Shown here: positions 35,914 through 44,498 of the stretch, piece by piece
Position numbering within the stretch: position 1 is the stretch's first letter
Layout of the letters: every line of letters begins with the position of its first letter
Assembly: GCF_017309075.1 (NCBI RefSeq)
Contig: NZ_JAEMGS010000010.1
Coordinates: 120,487 to 184,486 of the forward strand
Origin: Motiliproteus sp. SC1-56
Lineage (GTDB): Bacteria; Pseudomonadota; Gammaproteobacteria; Pseudomonadales; Balneatricaceae
Direction: 5' to 3'
Length of the DNA stretch: 64,000 nt
The notes under the pieces: model-generated
The model's database searches: none
What the model was told of the DNA's origin: nothing
Seen by the model: the letters and a program-made list of their open reading frames with translations, nothing else
Translations under genes and position numbers: made by a program

Positions 35914-37346
35914 GGGGATGGACTCCTCCTGGGAGTAACGTGAGCATCGAAAAAACCGGGGTTCTCGATCGCCACTCGGCTATAAACGTCCACGCCGAAG
36001 TCGACCCAGTCCCGCAGCAGATCACAGTAGTGATAAGCGGGCACGCTCGGGTCGCCGTACTTGGCGTAACTTTCGTGGTAGCAGCCGCCGGAGCAGAGAT
36101 TGCGGATACGGCAGGCTTCACAGCCCGTACCGCTGCGGTCCAGGCGCGCTTCAATAAACTGGGACAGGGCCGGCTTATCCACCCCGGTTTCAACGTCGCC
36201 GAACCGGGGCAGGTCCGAGCCGGTAAAGCGGTGGCAGAGATTGATCTCACCGGCGGTATCCACCGCCAGCAGGGCGACCCCGGCGCCGCAGGGAAGGGCT
36301 TTTTTGCTGCCCTCGTGAATGTCGCTCAACAACCGGTGCATGTTGCCAAAGCCGATGTTGCGCCCTTGCAGCGCTCCTTCAAGGTAGCGACGCCCCAGGC
36401 GCTTCATGCCGGCGAACACCTCGGCCAGCTCCTGCGGCGTCAGGTTGAACTCGGCGATATCGCCCGAGGTCACCGGCGCAAACCCCACTTCGTGAAACCC
36501 CAGCTCCCGGTGCAGGTGCTGGTAGATGGTTTCCACGTCGGTGACTCCCCGGGTCAGGGTCACCCGTGCGCCTATCGGCCTTGACCGATAGCGTGAGAAG
36601 AGCATCTCCACCTTCTGGCGCACCACGTCATAGGTGCCCTTCCCGCCCACGGTAATGCGGTTCTTATCGTGCATCGCCTTGGGTCCGTCGAGGCTGATGG
36701 TGAGCCCGATACGGTGCGCATCAAAGTAGTCCACCAGCGCCTCGGTCAGCAGGGTGGCGTTGGTGGTGAGGGAGAAATCGACACTGCCCCGAACCTTTTG
36801 AAAGCGCGCCTCGCAGTAGGCGACGACATTACGGATCAGGGGCATGTGGGTCAGGGGCTCGCCCCCGAAGAAGACCACGTTGTAACGGTCCTGGTCCGGG
36901 GATTCGCGCAGCAGCATTTCAATGGCGTTGATCGCCGTTTCCAGGGGCATCTTCTCCCCCTTGGAGGGAGCCGCCAGGTCCTCTTTGTAACAGTAGGTAC
37001 AGCTGAGATTGCACCCCGTGTTAACGTTGAGCACCACGGTATTGAGGGGGAACTCGGTGACTTTGGCCGGCTCGGCGTTCAGCTGCGCGCTGCCGTCAAC
37101 GCTCAACACCTTCAGCGTTTTCAGTTCGTCGATGGCCGCGTTCACCGGTTCCGAACCGTAACGGGGGGCCAGTGCCTGTGCAAGGTCGTCGGCCGTCCGG
37201 TCGCCCGCGCGCAGCCGCGCGATCAGCGCCTCACTCAGCCCGTCCAGCTCGAACAGGGCACTGGTCGGCACATGAAACAGCAGCTTCCGGCGATCCACGT
37301 CCACCAGGTGCAGGTTAGGTTCGACCAGGGAGAGTACAGAGCCCAT
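35910..37346 (-). CDS. qhpD: QhpD radical SAM thioether-forming enzyme (SPASM)
   Basis: The 478-residue enzyme has the radical SAM motif at residues 112-119 ([10 protein letters not shown]3CX2C), a partner-recognition-like N-terminal region (about 1-95) and a SPASM domain. SPASM cysteines lie in [20 protein letters not shown]. In characterised systems QhpD makes the three intra-protein Cys-to-Asp/Glu thioether bonds of the gamma subunit. It sits between the alpha and gamma genes and overlaps the latter by 4 bp. A good ribosome site (AGGAGG type) precedes the ATG. Confidence 0.93.
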   Translation of the reverse strand: MGSVLSLVEPNLHLVDVDRRKLLFHVPTSALFELDGLSEALIARLRAGDRTADDLAQALAPRYGSEPVNAAIDELKTLKVLSVDGSAQLNAEPAKVTEFPLNTVVLNVNTGCNLSCTYCYKEDLAAPSKGEKMPLETAINAIEMLLRESPDQDRYNVVFFGGEPLTHMPLIRNVVAYCEARFQKVRGSVDFSLTTNATLLTEALVDYFDAHRIGLTISLDGPKAMHDKNRITVGGKGTYDVVRQKVEMLFSRYRSRPIGARVTLTRGVTDVETIYQHLHRELGFHEVGFAPVTSGDIAEFNLTPQELAEVFAGMKRLGRRYLEGALQGRNIGFGNMHRLLSDIHEGSKKALPCGAGVALLAVDTAGEINLCHRFTGSDLPRFGDVETGVDKPALSQFIEARLDRSGTGCEACRIRNLCSGGCYHESYAKYGDPSVPAYHYCDLLRDWVDFGVDVYSRVAIENPGFFDAHVTPRRSPSP

Positions 37347-37411
37347 TGTTCACCTCCTGTGCTGTTGAATGCCCGCGGCCGTGCCGGCCGCGGACGCCTG
37401 TCCGGAGCGGA

Positions 37412-39055
37412 CTACTGGATCACCGGGAACATGAAGGTCTGCACCGCCACCAGCAGGTGGTTCTCGCCGCTCACCGGGCCATCACCGTCATCCACCGTGG
37501 CCACCACCGCCAGCTGGCCGACGTTGTTGGTGGACATGCGACGCTCCGGGTTGGGGCCGGCATCGCCGGGGATGAACAGGCCGGTTTCGGCGTCGATGGT
37601 GCCGGCGTACTTGAGGTCGTTGTCGGCCTGGGCCACCTCGTCAAACGCCTTGAGTGACCACTGGGCCGGCACATAGCCGAGGCGCAGATCGTCTTCGGTG
37701 CCGGGCGTGCCGTCCTTTCCGGCGGCGTAACCGACGGCCCTGAAGGCCACCTTCTGCTTGGCCAGCTGGCCGCCGTTGCCGCCGACCCGGGCGATAGACT
37801 GACCGGGGGTGACATCGACCCGGGCCAGCTTGTCGTAGACCACCAGATCCGCCCCCTGGGCGCCTCCGACCCGCAGCGCCCGCGACCCGATACCGGCGCT
37901 TTCGCTGGCCTTGGCGACGACCTCAATACGGTCGGCATCACGGGCGAGCACCTTGACCAGGGTGATCCCCTCGCCCAGGTCGATCTCCCCGGAGAGCTGC
38001 GCCCCGTGCAGGGTCAGGGTCTGGGTCTGACCACGCTTGAGGTAGCCGGGGGAGACCGATAGCAGGCGGGAAAGCCCCTTCTTGGCCTTAACCGCCCGAA
38101 TCTCGCCGCCCAGCTCCTTGGCGTCGCGCAGGAACATCCGCCCCTGCAGGGTTTCGCCGTTTTCGTCGGCCGCCAGCACCTGGCGCATCGGCACGCCGTC
38201 AAGGGTCAGGTTGGCGCGCCATTCGTAACCCGTGTAAACCTGGGCCAGGCCGTTCCCTTCCAGCGCCGAGCCGTCCGCGTACTGGCCGGTAATCTTCAGC
38301 TGATAACGGTCATCCCCCTGGGGCTGGGCGCTGAGCGTGGCGTCAAATTCGCCCTTCTCCGGCAACCAGCCCACCAGGCGCCAGCTCCCCTCCAGTGACG
38401 CCTTGGGCGCCGCCTGCCACTGCGACCATTCCGGGGTCGACAGGGGGTAGGCGCTGCTCAAGGCCGGTGCCACTTCGTTCAAGGTGCGATCAAACCAGGC
38501 GTGGTCCCGCGCCCCGGCGATCAGCTCGATGGTAGGGAACTGGCCCATGTGGAAATGGACCAGTTTTTTCCACTCCTCCGCCGAGCGCCGCTGCAACGCC
38601 ACCCGCGCCCCCGAGTGACAGCCCGCACAGGTGCCGGCGACCGCCTCGTTCTCGAGGTTCTCCACATGGTTGCGATCCTGCTCAAGCACGTAACGCAAGC
38701 CCCGGGTTTCGGCCGGGGCCAGCCCCTGGGTATCGGCCAGGTACTTGATCAGCTCGCGCTTCTCCTCCGCAGAAATTTTCAAGCCACGCAGGGCCTGCAT
38801 ACGGTTGAGCGTCATCTCCCAGCCTTCGGGGGTTTTACGCAACTGGCTGATGCGACTGAACGGAGCCGCGGCATCCCCCGTCTCCGTGTGGCAGTCAAGG
38901 CAGCGCTCGCGAATAAGCTGCTGGCCGTCCGCCGCCGCCGGGGTGGACCAGACCATCAGCCCGGACAACGCCAATGCAGCCCCCCCGGACAGCGACAGCC
39001 CGGTGTTCCATCTGGATTTGGTAGTTTTCAAGCTGATCACCCTCATCGTCTTCAT
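37412..39055 (-). CDS. qhpA: quinohemoprotein amine dehydrogenase alpha subunit (diheme cytochrome c)
   Basis: The product (about 547 residues) is exported by a Sec signal (cleavage near PAAA-DGQQ). It binds two hemes c through CLDCH (about residues 52-56) and CAGCH (about 142-146), followed by three beta-rich domains. It passes electrons from the CTQ cofactor to an external acceptor such as a cytochrome or azurin. It is the first gene of the qhpADCBF run, with the regulatory motif about 115 bp upstream. Start choice is uncertain: ATG 39055 is given, with TTG 39076 and ATG 39046 possible. Confidence 0.93.
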   Translation of the reverse strand: MKTMRVISLKTTKSRWNTGLSLSGGAALALSGLMVWSTPAAADGQQLIRERCLDCHTETGDAAAPFSRISQLRKTPEGWEMTLNRMQALRGLKISAEEKRELIKYLADTQGLAPAETRGLRYVLEQDRNHVENLENEAVAGTCAGCHSGARVALQRRSAEEWKKLVHFHMGQFPTIELIAGARDHAWFDRTLNEVAPALSSAYPLSTPEWSQWQAAPKASLEGSWRLVGWLPEKGEFDATLSAQPQGDDRYQLKITGQYADGSALEGNGLAQVYTGYEWRANLTLDGVPMRQVLAADENGETLQGRMFLRDAKELGGEIRAVKAKKGLSRLLSVSPGYLKRGQTQTLTLHGAQLSGEIDLGEGITLVKVLARDADRIEVVAKASESAGIGSRALRVGGAQGADLVVYDKLARVDVTPGQSIARVGGNGGQLAKQKVAFRAVGYAAGKDGTPGTEDDLRLGYVPAQWSLKAFDEVAQADNDLKYAGTIDAETGLFIPGDAGPNPERRMSTNNVGQLAVVATVDDGDGPVSGENHLLVAVQTFMFPVIQ

Positions 39056-39169
39056 CTCGTTGGGCCCGTTGAGCAAAGCTTCCCCTGTTCAGATTCAACG
39101 ACCTGAGGCAGCGGAAACCCAGGATAGAAAGCGATGCTACCGCCGGGCTGTAAACCAAACTCCGGCGTT

Positions 39170-39196
39170 TTGTGCGCAGTTGTGGCTTTATGTAAC
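39170..39196 (-). promoter_or_regulatory. qhp-type bipartite motif upstream of qhpA
   Basis: On the minus strand it reads GTTACA-N7-ACAACTGCGCACAA, oriented towards qhpA, with a further TTACA 10 bases upstream of the left half. The 20 fixed bases and the spacing are identical to the copy at 28166-28192. No local regulator gene of AraC type is present, so the binder is encoded elsewhere. Confidence 0.65.
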
Positions 39197-39249
39197 GAGA
39201 TGTAAAGCGTGGTGAGAGAGGTACAAGAGAACGGTCAGCCTGAAGGTGA

Positions 39250-39786
39250 TCACCCCCACACCAGCGGGTAGCAGGTGACAGGCCTGTCAAAGCCCTTGAG
39301 CCGGGTCTGGCATTGAGCGCCGAAGCGACCGGAGGATCCCGCCAGCTCACGAAGCCGTTCGCTAACCAGGATCCGTCCCCGCTCGGCCTGCTGGCACAGG
39401 CGGGCGGCGAGGTTGACCACCGAGCCGAACAGGTCGTTGTCGGCCGCGATCGGTTTGCCGGCGCTGATACCGATCCGCACCGCCAGCGGCTGCGCCACCC
39501 GGCGAAAGCGCTGCATGGCAAGTTGGAGGGCCACGGCGAAGGCAAGCGCGGCTTCCACCCGCTCAAAGGCGAGATGAAAGCCGTCACCGGTGAACTTGAT
39601 CTCCTCGCCGCCGTGGCGGGCCAGCAAACGTCGGACCACCCGGTTGTGGGCCAGCACCAGCCGCGCGCTGACCTCGTCCCCGAGGGACTCGTAGAGCGCG
39701 GTGGAGTCGACGATGTCGGTAAACAGGATCACCCGGAAGCGCGGCTGACCGGTCCTGTTCGCAGCGGTCTGATGATCGTGTTGCAT
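39250..39786 (-). CDS. stand-alone class III adenylate/guanylate cyclase domain protein
   Basis: The 178-residue protein is little more than a class III cyclase catalytic domain. It has VILFTDIVDSTALYESLGD (metal-binding Asp), GGEEIKFTGDGFHLAFE (second metal Asp in TGDG), RIGISAGKP and LFGSVVNLAARLC. Such domains make cAMP or cGMP as head-to-tail dimers. No sensor domain or membrane segment is attached. ATG 39786 is chosen because AGGA precedes it and the upstream frame lacks coding character. It lies 38 bp after the methyltransferase gene on the same strand and could be co-transcribed with it. Confidence 0.82.
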   Translation of the reverse strand: MQHDHQTAANRTGQPRFRVILFTDIVDSTALYESLGDEVSARLVLAHNRVVRRLLARHGGEEIKFTGDGFHLAFERVEAALAFAVALQLAMQRFRRVAQPLAVRIGISAGKPIAADNDLFGSVVNLAARLCQQAERGRILVSERLRELAGSSGRFGAQCQTRLKGFDRPVTCYPLVWG

Positions 39787-39824
39787 GGTGCGTTCCTGCC
39801 TACCAACCCGATTATGCCGACCGC

Positions 39825-40922
39825 TCAGGCGGCCTTGCGGATGACGTAGAAGCTGTTCTGGAAATCGTGGTCCAGCTGGTGGACGTCGATATCGCTGAAC
39901 CCTGCAACGCCGAGCATCTTGCGCGCCAGCTCCTCGCCCCACATGGTGCCGAGCCCTGCGCCGCCCTGGGCCAGGGAGACGGTCATGCAGTGCAGGGTGG
40001 AGATGGTGTACAGCAGCGGCCCGATGGGATGCGCGATGTTGTTCTCCAGCCGCGAGGAGGCGTTAATGTCCTGCATCAGGAAGGTGCCGCCCGGTTTGAG
40101 GGTGCGGTGGATGCCATCCAACACGTTCTGCGGCGCCGCCTGGTCATGGATCGCGTCAAAGGCGGTCACCCAGTCGTAGCCCTGGGGTTCGGCGTCGCGG
40201 TTGAAGTGGGTCAGGTCCTGCTGTTGGAACCGAATGTTGCTAAGGCCCTGGCGCGCGGCCTCTTCACGGGCGCTGGCCAGCGCCTCGTCGGACAGGTCCA
40301 GCCCGACAAATTCGGAACGGGGGAAACGGGCGGCCAGGCGTGTGATCACCCGGGCGCGGCCGCAGCCCACGTCCAGCACCCGGATCCCCTGCTCCAGGCG
40401 CGGAATCAGGTGTTGAACCAGCGGCAGGACGTGCTCGTCCAGCGCGGACAGCACGGTCTGGCCGCTGTCTTCGGCCATTACGGCGTGAAAGCGCGGGTAG
40501 TGCTCGTAGCCGACCCCGCCGCCGTTGCGAAAACAGTCGATCACCCGATCCTCGACGCTGCCGAGCAGGCCGATGTACTGGGCGAACACGGCGATATTGT
40601 CAGGGGACGCGGCACGGGTCAGCACCGCGGCGTGGGAGGCGGGCAGCTGGTAGCGGCCGTCATCAGGCCGGTACTGGACGATGCCGCCGGTGACCAGAGC
40701 CCCCAGCCATTCACGCACGTAGCGCTCATCAAGGCCGCTGTGGTCGGCGATCTCGGTGCTGGTGCTGGGCGGCAACTCGGCCAAGGTGTCGAACAGGCCG
40801 GTGCGGTGTCCGATGGAGACCATCAGCGAGAGGGCTCCCTGGTTAAGCATGTCCACCAGGCGGTCGGCAAAGGCGTCGGTGGTCTGGGCGGTATTCAGCG
40901 TGGGGATGCAGGCGTTACACAT
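39825..40922 (-). CDS. SAM-dependent methyltransferase (class I, winged-helix N-terminus)
   Basis: The 365-residue protein has an N-terminal winged-helix-like domain (about 20-110; LSLMVSIGHRTGLFDTLAEL) and a Rossmann methyltransferase domain. Motif I is RVLDVGCGRARV near residue 185, followed by FVGLDLSDEAL, then FDAIHDQ and GGTFLMQDINASS. The layout resembles small-molecule O/N-methyltransferases. The N-terminal Cys pair (MCNACIP) is odd and may be chance. It is divergent from a TetR regulator 256 bp away, which probably controls it. The substrate is unknown. Confidence 0.85.
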   Translation of the reverse strand: MCNACIPTLNTAQTTDAFADRLVDMLNQGALSLMVSIGHRTGLFDTLAELPPSTSTEIADHSGLDERYVREWLGALVTGGIVQYRPDDGRYQLPASHAAVLTRAASPDNIAVFAQYIGLLGSVEDRVIDCFRNGGGVGYEHYPRFHAVMAEDSGQTVLSALDEHVLPLVQHLIPRLEQGIRVLDVGCGRARVITRLAARFPRSEFVGLDLSDEALASAREEAARQGLSNIRFQQQDLTHFNRDAEPQGYDWVTAFDAIHDQAAPQNVLDGIHRTLKPGGTFLMQDINASSRLENNIAHPIGPLLYTISTLHCMTVSLAQGGAGLGTMWGEELARKMLGVAGFSDIDVHQLDHDFQNSFYVIRKAA

Positions 40923-41178
40923 GACGAAATCTCCGTGGGCGTTGTTGTTTTTCGATGCCCTACCAGCTTACGTCTGCGGTTTTTAATCTCTCAATACGGG
41001 TACGGGATTAAAATTGATTTTTTTAATTTACTGATACCAATAAACTTTTCTCCATCCGGACAAAAACGTCCGCGTCGCTCGGAGTCCCCGAAGGGCCGGT
41101 TTCTGACCTGCGGTACAACAAAAACCGGGGAAAAGCTGACCTACACTAAGGCCAGCACGACACAAACAGGTGATCACG

Positions 41179-41793
41179 ATGCCCCGGGACGGAACCGCCA
41201 CCCGCACCAAGATCATGGATGCCGCCCAGCAGATGATCCTGCAGGTGGGGCTGATGGGCACCTCCATCGAGCGGGTGATCGAGGAAGCCGGGGTCACCAA
41301 GAGCACCTTCTTCTACCACTTCAGAACCAAGCACGACCTGGCGGCGGCGCTGATCGAGCGCTTCGCCGACGAGGACCTGCACCACCTCACCGACGCCCTC
41401 ACCAAGGCCGAGCAGCTGTCGCGGGACCCGCTGCAGCAGCTGCTGCTGTTCGTGGGCCTGTTCATCGAGTTTGCCGAACAGCTCGAAGAACCCTTCCCCG
41501 GCTGCCTCTATGCCTCCTACTGCTACCAGAGCGGGGCGGTCTCCAAGGAGATGATGGACGAGGTGGAGAAGATGATGCGTTTCTGGCGGGCCCAGGTGAG
41601 CCGCAAGATTGAAGAGGTGCAGGCGCTCTACCCCACCCGCATTCCCATCGACCGCGAGGAGGTGGCCGACCACGTGCTGACCACCTTCGAGGGCGCCTTT
41701 ATCCTCTCCAAGGTGATGAACGAACCCAAGCTCGCCGCCCAGCAGCTGGTCCAGTGCCGTAACTACCTGGAGCTGCTGTTCAAGGCTGACTGA
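41179..41793 (+). CDS. TetR/AcrR-family transcriptional regulator
   Basis: The 204-residue protein has the TetR helix-turn-helix at residues 10-55 (TRTKIMDAAQQMILQVGLMG, then IEEAGVTKSTFFYHFRTKHD). A helical ligand-binding domain follows. ACAGG lies 8 bases before ATG 41179; an in-frame GTG at 41170 is less likely. It is divergent from the methyltransferase gene, the usual arrangement for a repressor and its target. Confidence 0.88.
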   Translation: MPRDGTATRTKIMDAAQQMILQVGLMGTSIERVIEEAGVTKSTFFYHFRTKHDLAAALIERFADEDLHHLTDALTKAEQLSRDPLQQLLLFVGLFIEFAEQLEEPFPGCLYASYCYQSGAVSKEMMDEVEKMMRFWRAQVSRKIEEVQALYPTRIPIDREEVADHVLTTFEGAFILSKVMNEPKLAAQQLVQCRNYLELLFKAD

Positions 41794-41855
41794 GGTGACG
41801 CAAGCGGTATTGAGCGCGGGCGGTGCTTATCTCTGTGAGGAGTGACTGCTGCCCA

Positions 41856-41880
41856 CCGCCCGAAGCGTTGGTTCGGGCGG
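41856..41880. terminator. GC hairpin between TetR and YeeE genes
   Basis: A perfect 9-bp stem (CCGCCCGAA/TTCGGGCGG) with a 7-base loop lies between the convergent TetR and YeeE/YedE-family genes. No T-run follows, so the terminator call is tentative. Confidence 0.45.
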
Positions 41881-41925
41881 CTTCAGATTCCGATTGATTG
41901 GCCGAGGCCAGGTCCTTCAGCCCGT

Positions 41926-42363
41926 TTACCGCCGCATCACCCGGGAAGCGAGATAGATACCTCCCAGCATGCAGGCCACAAACCAGGCGACGGTGAGTGA
42001 ACCCGTTGGGAGATTGACGATGCCGGGGCCGGGGCAGATACCGCTTATCCCCCAGCCCAACCCGAAGGCGGCCGCCCCCAGCAACAGGGGCCGGTCGATG
42101 CGCTGCGCTTTGGGTAGGTGGTACTGCTCGGCATAAACCGGCGCCTTGTTGTCGCTGATGCGTTTTTTCACCACGAAGTGATAGAGCGGCAGGTACACGC
42201 CCAAAGCGCCCGCCATCACGAACATGAGCGACGGATCCCATTGCCCGGAGGCCATGTTTGAAACGTTGAGAAACCCGATCACCACGCTGGGATCGGTCAT
42301 TCCGGAGATCAACAAACCTGCCCCAAACAAGAGGCCGCAGACGAAAGAGACGAAACTGTTCAT
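41926..42363 (-). CDS. YeeE/YedE-family membrane protein, second half (DUF6691-type)
   Basis: The 145-residue membrane protein has about four spans and the motif GLGWGISGICPGPGIVN, the second half-signature of the YeeE/YedE thiosulfate/sulfur transporter fold. With the gene 13 bp upstream it makes up a transporter split into two chains. Such pairs usually accompany sulfur detoxification genes (persulfide dioxygenase, ArsR-type regulator), which I do not see here. Confidence 0.82.
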   Translation of the reverse strand: MNSFVSFVCGLLFGAGLLISGMTDPSVVIGFLNVSNMASGQWDPSLMFVMAGALGVYLPLYHFVVKKRISDNKAPVYAEQYHLPKAQRIDRPLLLGAAAFGLGWGISGICPGPGIVNLPTGSLTVAWFVACMLGGIYLASRVMRR

Positions 42364-42376
42364 AGCGATTAAACGT

Positions 42377-42784
42377 TTATCCGTGGAAGCTGATCGCGGC
42401 TAACACACCGGTGGTCATAAACACGGCCGTTGCCGCAATCGATCGGGTCGAGAGCCGGCCAATACCGCAGATTCCATGACCGCTGGTGCAGCCACAGCCA
42501 AAGTAAGTCCCGGCACCGACCAGAAGCCCTGCCAGCGCGATCAACGGCAGGGGTAACGCCGGAACACTCGGCGTTGAGTCAAAAAACAGCTTGGCGATCA
42601 GGCCACTTGCGACGAGCCCGGCCAAGAACAGGAGTCGCCAGTTGCCAGCGCCTCGCGTAAAGAGGGCCCCGTGAAGGATGCCGCTGATACCTGCGATTCT
42701 ACCGTTGAGGAGCATGAGCAAGATGGCGGCAAGGCCAATCAAGCCACCACCGAGCAACGGAGTGATTATCTCTGTCGACGCCAT
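42377..42784 (-). CDS. YeeE/YedE-family membrane protein, first half
   Basis: The 135-residue membrane protein has about four spans. It carries the Cys-rich pore motif FGCGCTSGHGICGIGRLS that in YeeE (TsuA) relays thiosulfate by transient hydrogen bonding at conserved Cys. It is the upstream member of the split pair. Substrate could be thiosulfate or another sulfur species. Confidence 0.84.
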   Translation of the reverse strand: MASTEIITPLLGGGLIGLAAILLMLLNGRIAGISGILHGALFTRGAGNWRLLFLAGLVASGLIAKLFFDSTPSVPALPLPLIALAGLLVGAGTYFGCGCTSGHGICGIGRLSTRSIAATAVFMTTGVLAAISFHG

Positions 42785-43148
42785 AGAAGTTATCCGGGAA
42801 GTGTGGGAGGTGAGGCTGTTTTTGCGACATTAGATTTTACTAAATCTGCCGGAATTTGGCATCTCTGGGCTCCCAAGTTGCCAGCGGTTTCGCGGAAGCG
42901 GTCAACGGACGCAAGATTCATTCGGGCTTGCCAGCCAAGCCTTAGAGATGTTGACTGCCCTATCCTGCTCGCGCTCCCCGCACAACCAGGAGCGTTATCG
43001 CAACTGTCTGAGACAGAGAGGACGCCAACGGAGTGCCCCCCACAAAATCCAGACAAGCCAGACAAGCCAGACAGTGTTGCTGCGGTTTCCAGAGGAGCCT
43101 GCCGACATGGCATCCTGTCTTATGTCCCATCCAGGGCCATGCCAACAC
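42785..43148. other. intergenic region with no recognised gene
   Basis: Overlapping open frames run on both strands, but none has a convincing start or product. A 9-bp tandem repeat (AGACAAGCC, two and a half copies, 43051-43073) is present. The region lies between the YeeE pair and the MscS gene and may be the remains of an older gene or mobile piece. Confidence 0.35.
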
Positions 43149-44462
43149 TCAGGATTTCATGTGCACATCTCGCTGGGGATAAGGGATCGATATTCCAGCT
43201 TCGTCAAATGCTTCCTTCATCTGATGGGTGAGATCCCAGTAGACATCCCAGTAGTCCGCGGTCTTCACCCAAGGGCGGCAAATGAAGTTAACCGAACTGT
43301 CTGCAAGCTGATGAACACGCAGGGTAGGCTCCGGCTTATTCAGAATTGCAGGGTGGCTTTTCACGATCCGCTCCATGACTTCCAGAGCTGCCGGTATCGA
43401 GTCTTCATAGGAAATACCAAACACCAGATCAACCCGACGTACCTTGCTGGCCGTTACGTTGGTAATCACATTGCCCCAGACATTTTTGTTCGGAATCACA
43501 ATAATCTGGTTGTCCGGGGTCGCAACCTTCGTTGCGACGATACTGACGGACTTCACGGTGCCACCGACACCCCCGACCTCGACATAGTCGTCTTCATCGA
43601 AGGGCTGATTAATCATGATCATCAGCCCGCTGGCCAGATTGCCCAACGTGTCCTGAAAGGCAAAGGCGAGAATAAAGGAGGCCCCGCCAATCATGGCGAA
43701 GATGGGTGCGACATTGACGCCAAGGCCGGCCAGAACCAGCAACAGGCCAAGGGTGAGCACCAACCAGAAAACCACGCCAACCAAAAACGTTTCCAACAGT
43801 TTGGAAATAGTAGGAACCCGACCAATCCACTTGCGGGCCGCGGCGCTGAACGTACGTGCAACGGCCAGCAGCCCTAGCGCCGCCAGAATCACGATGCCGA
43901 TGTTCTTCAGAACCGCCAGGCCACCGTCTTTGCGGGTGACCCATTCAAGAGTGGCCAGGAAAATGGCTTTGGGACTGGCCAGGCTGGTTTCATCCAGCAG
44001 GATCGCATCCCGGTAGGTCCGCAGGTCAGCCACCAGTTCAGGATCGCCAGCTTTGCGCTCGTAGGCATCCACCACCATGGTGTAGCGTTCAAACACCGGG
44101 ATTCTGGCTTCAGTCATCGCCGCTATTTCCCGGTAAGTTTCTTTGCGCTGGCCTTCCGGAGATTGAATCGCACTTACCTTTTTATTCGAAATTGCTCGGG
44201 TTTCCGCCTGAACAATATCCAGCCAGGCAAGCGCCAGCGGCTTGAGCTCGTCTTTTGTCATGGGCACAAGCCGATGGGAAAGCACGTCGATCGGTATCGC
44301 CGGGTTGGTCAAATCTTGGGAGACCGCCTGCTCAGGCTCCTCACCAGAGGGCTTCTCACCAGAGGGCTCCTGAGCAGAAGCCAGTTGGGCGAGTGCAACA
44401 AGCCCAACGATCGAAAACAGGAGATAACGTGACAGGAGATGGATCTGTTTAATGGATAACAT
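43149..44462 (-). CDS. MscS-family mechanosensitive channel
   Basis: The 437-residue protein has a signal-like N-terminus (cleavage near ASAQ), a periplasmic helical region (about 30-170), three or four membrane spans and the MscS core. The pore helix reads FILAFAFQDTLGNLASGLMI and the beta domain has DDYVEVGGVGGTVKSVSIVAT and IIVIPNKNVWGNVITN. These channels open on hypo-osmotic shock. ATG 44462 is preferred over 44474 because of the upstream GGTGG. It lies 36 bp after the serine hydrolase gene on the same strand. Confidence 0.88.
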   Translation of the reverse strand: MLSIKQIHLLSRYLLFSIVGLVALAQLASAQEPSGEKPSGEEPEQAVSQDLTNPAIPIDVLSHRLVPMTKDELKPLALAWLDIVQAETRAISNKKVSAIQSPEGQRKETYREIAAMTEARIPVFERYTMVVDAYERKAGDPELVADLRTYRDAILLDETSLASPKAIFLATLEWVTRKDGGLAVLKNIGIVILAALGLLAVARTFSAAARKWIGRVPTISKLLETFLVGVVFWLVLTLGLLLVLAGLGVNVAPIFAMIGGASFILAFAFQDTLGNLASGLMIMINQPFDEDDYVEVGGVGGTVKSVSIVATKVATPDNQIIVIPNKNVWGNVITNVTASKVRRVDLVFGISYEDSIPAALEVMERIVKSHPAILNKPEPTLRVHQLADSSVNFICRPWVKTADYWDVYWDLTHQMKEAFDEAGISIPYPQRDVHMKS

Positions 44463-44498
44463 CGTTTTAGCCACCAGTTTTACCCACGCGGGCTCGAG

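Noticed and set aside
41057..41072. CGGAC-N6-GTCCG inverted repeat between the methyltransferase and TetR genes as a TetR operator
   Set aside because: Arms are only 5 bp and such repeats are common at this GC content; not enough to call an operator.
39867..41612. 581-codon plus-strand frame across the methyltransferase and TetR genes
   Set aside because: It crosses a promoter region and two well-supported genes in other frames and has no domain of its own.
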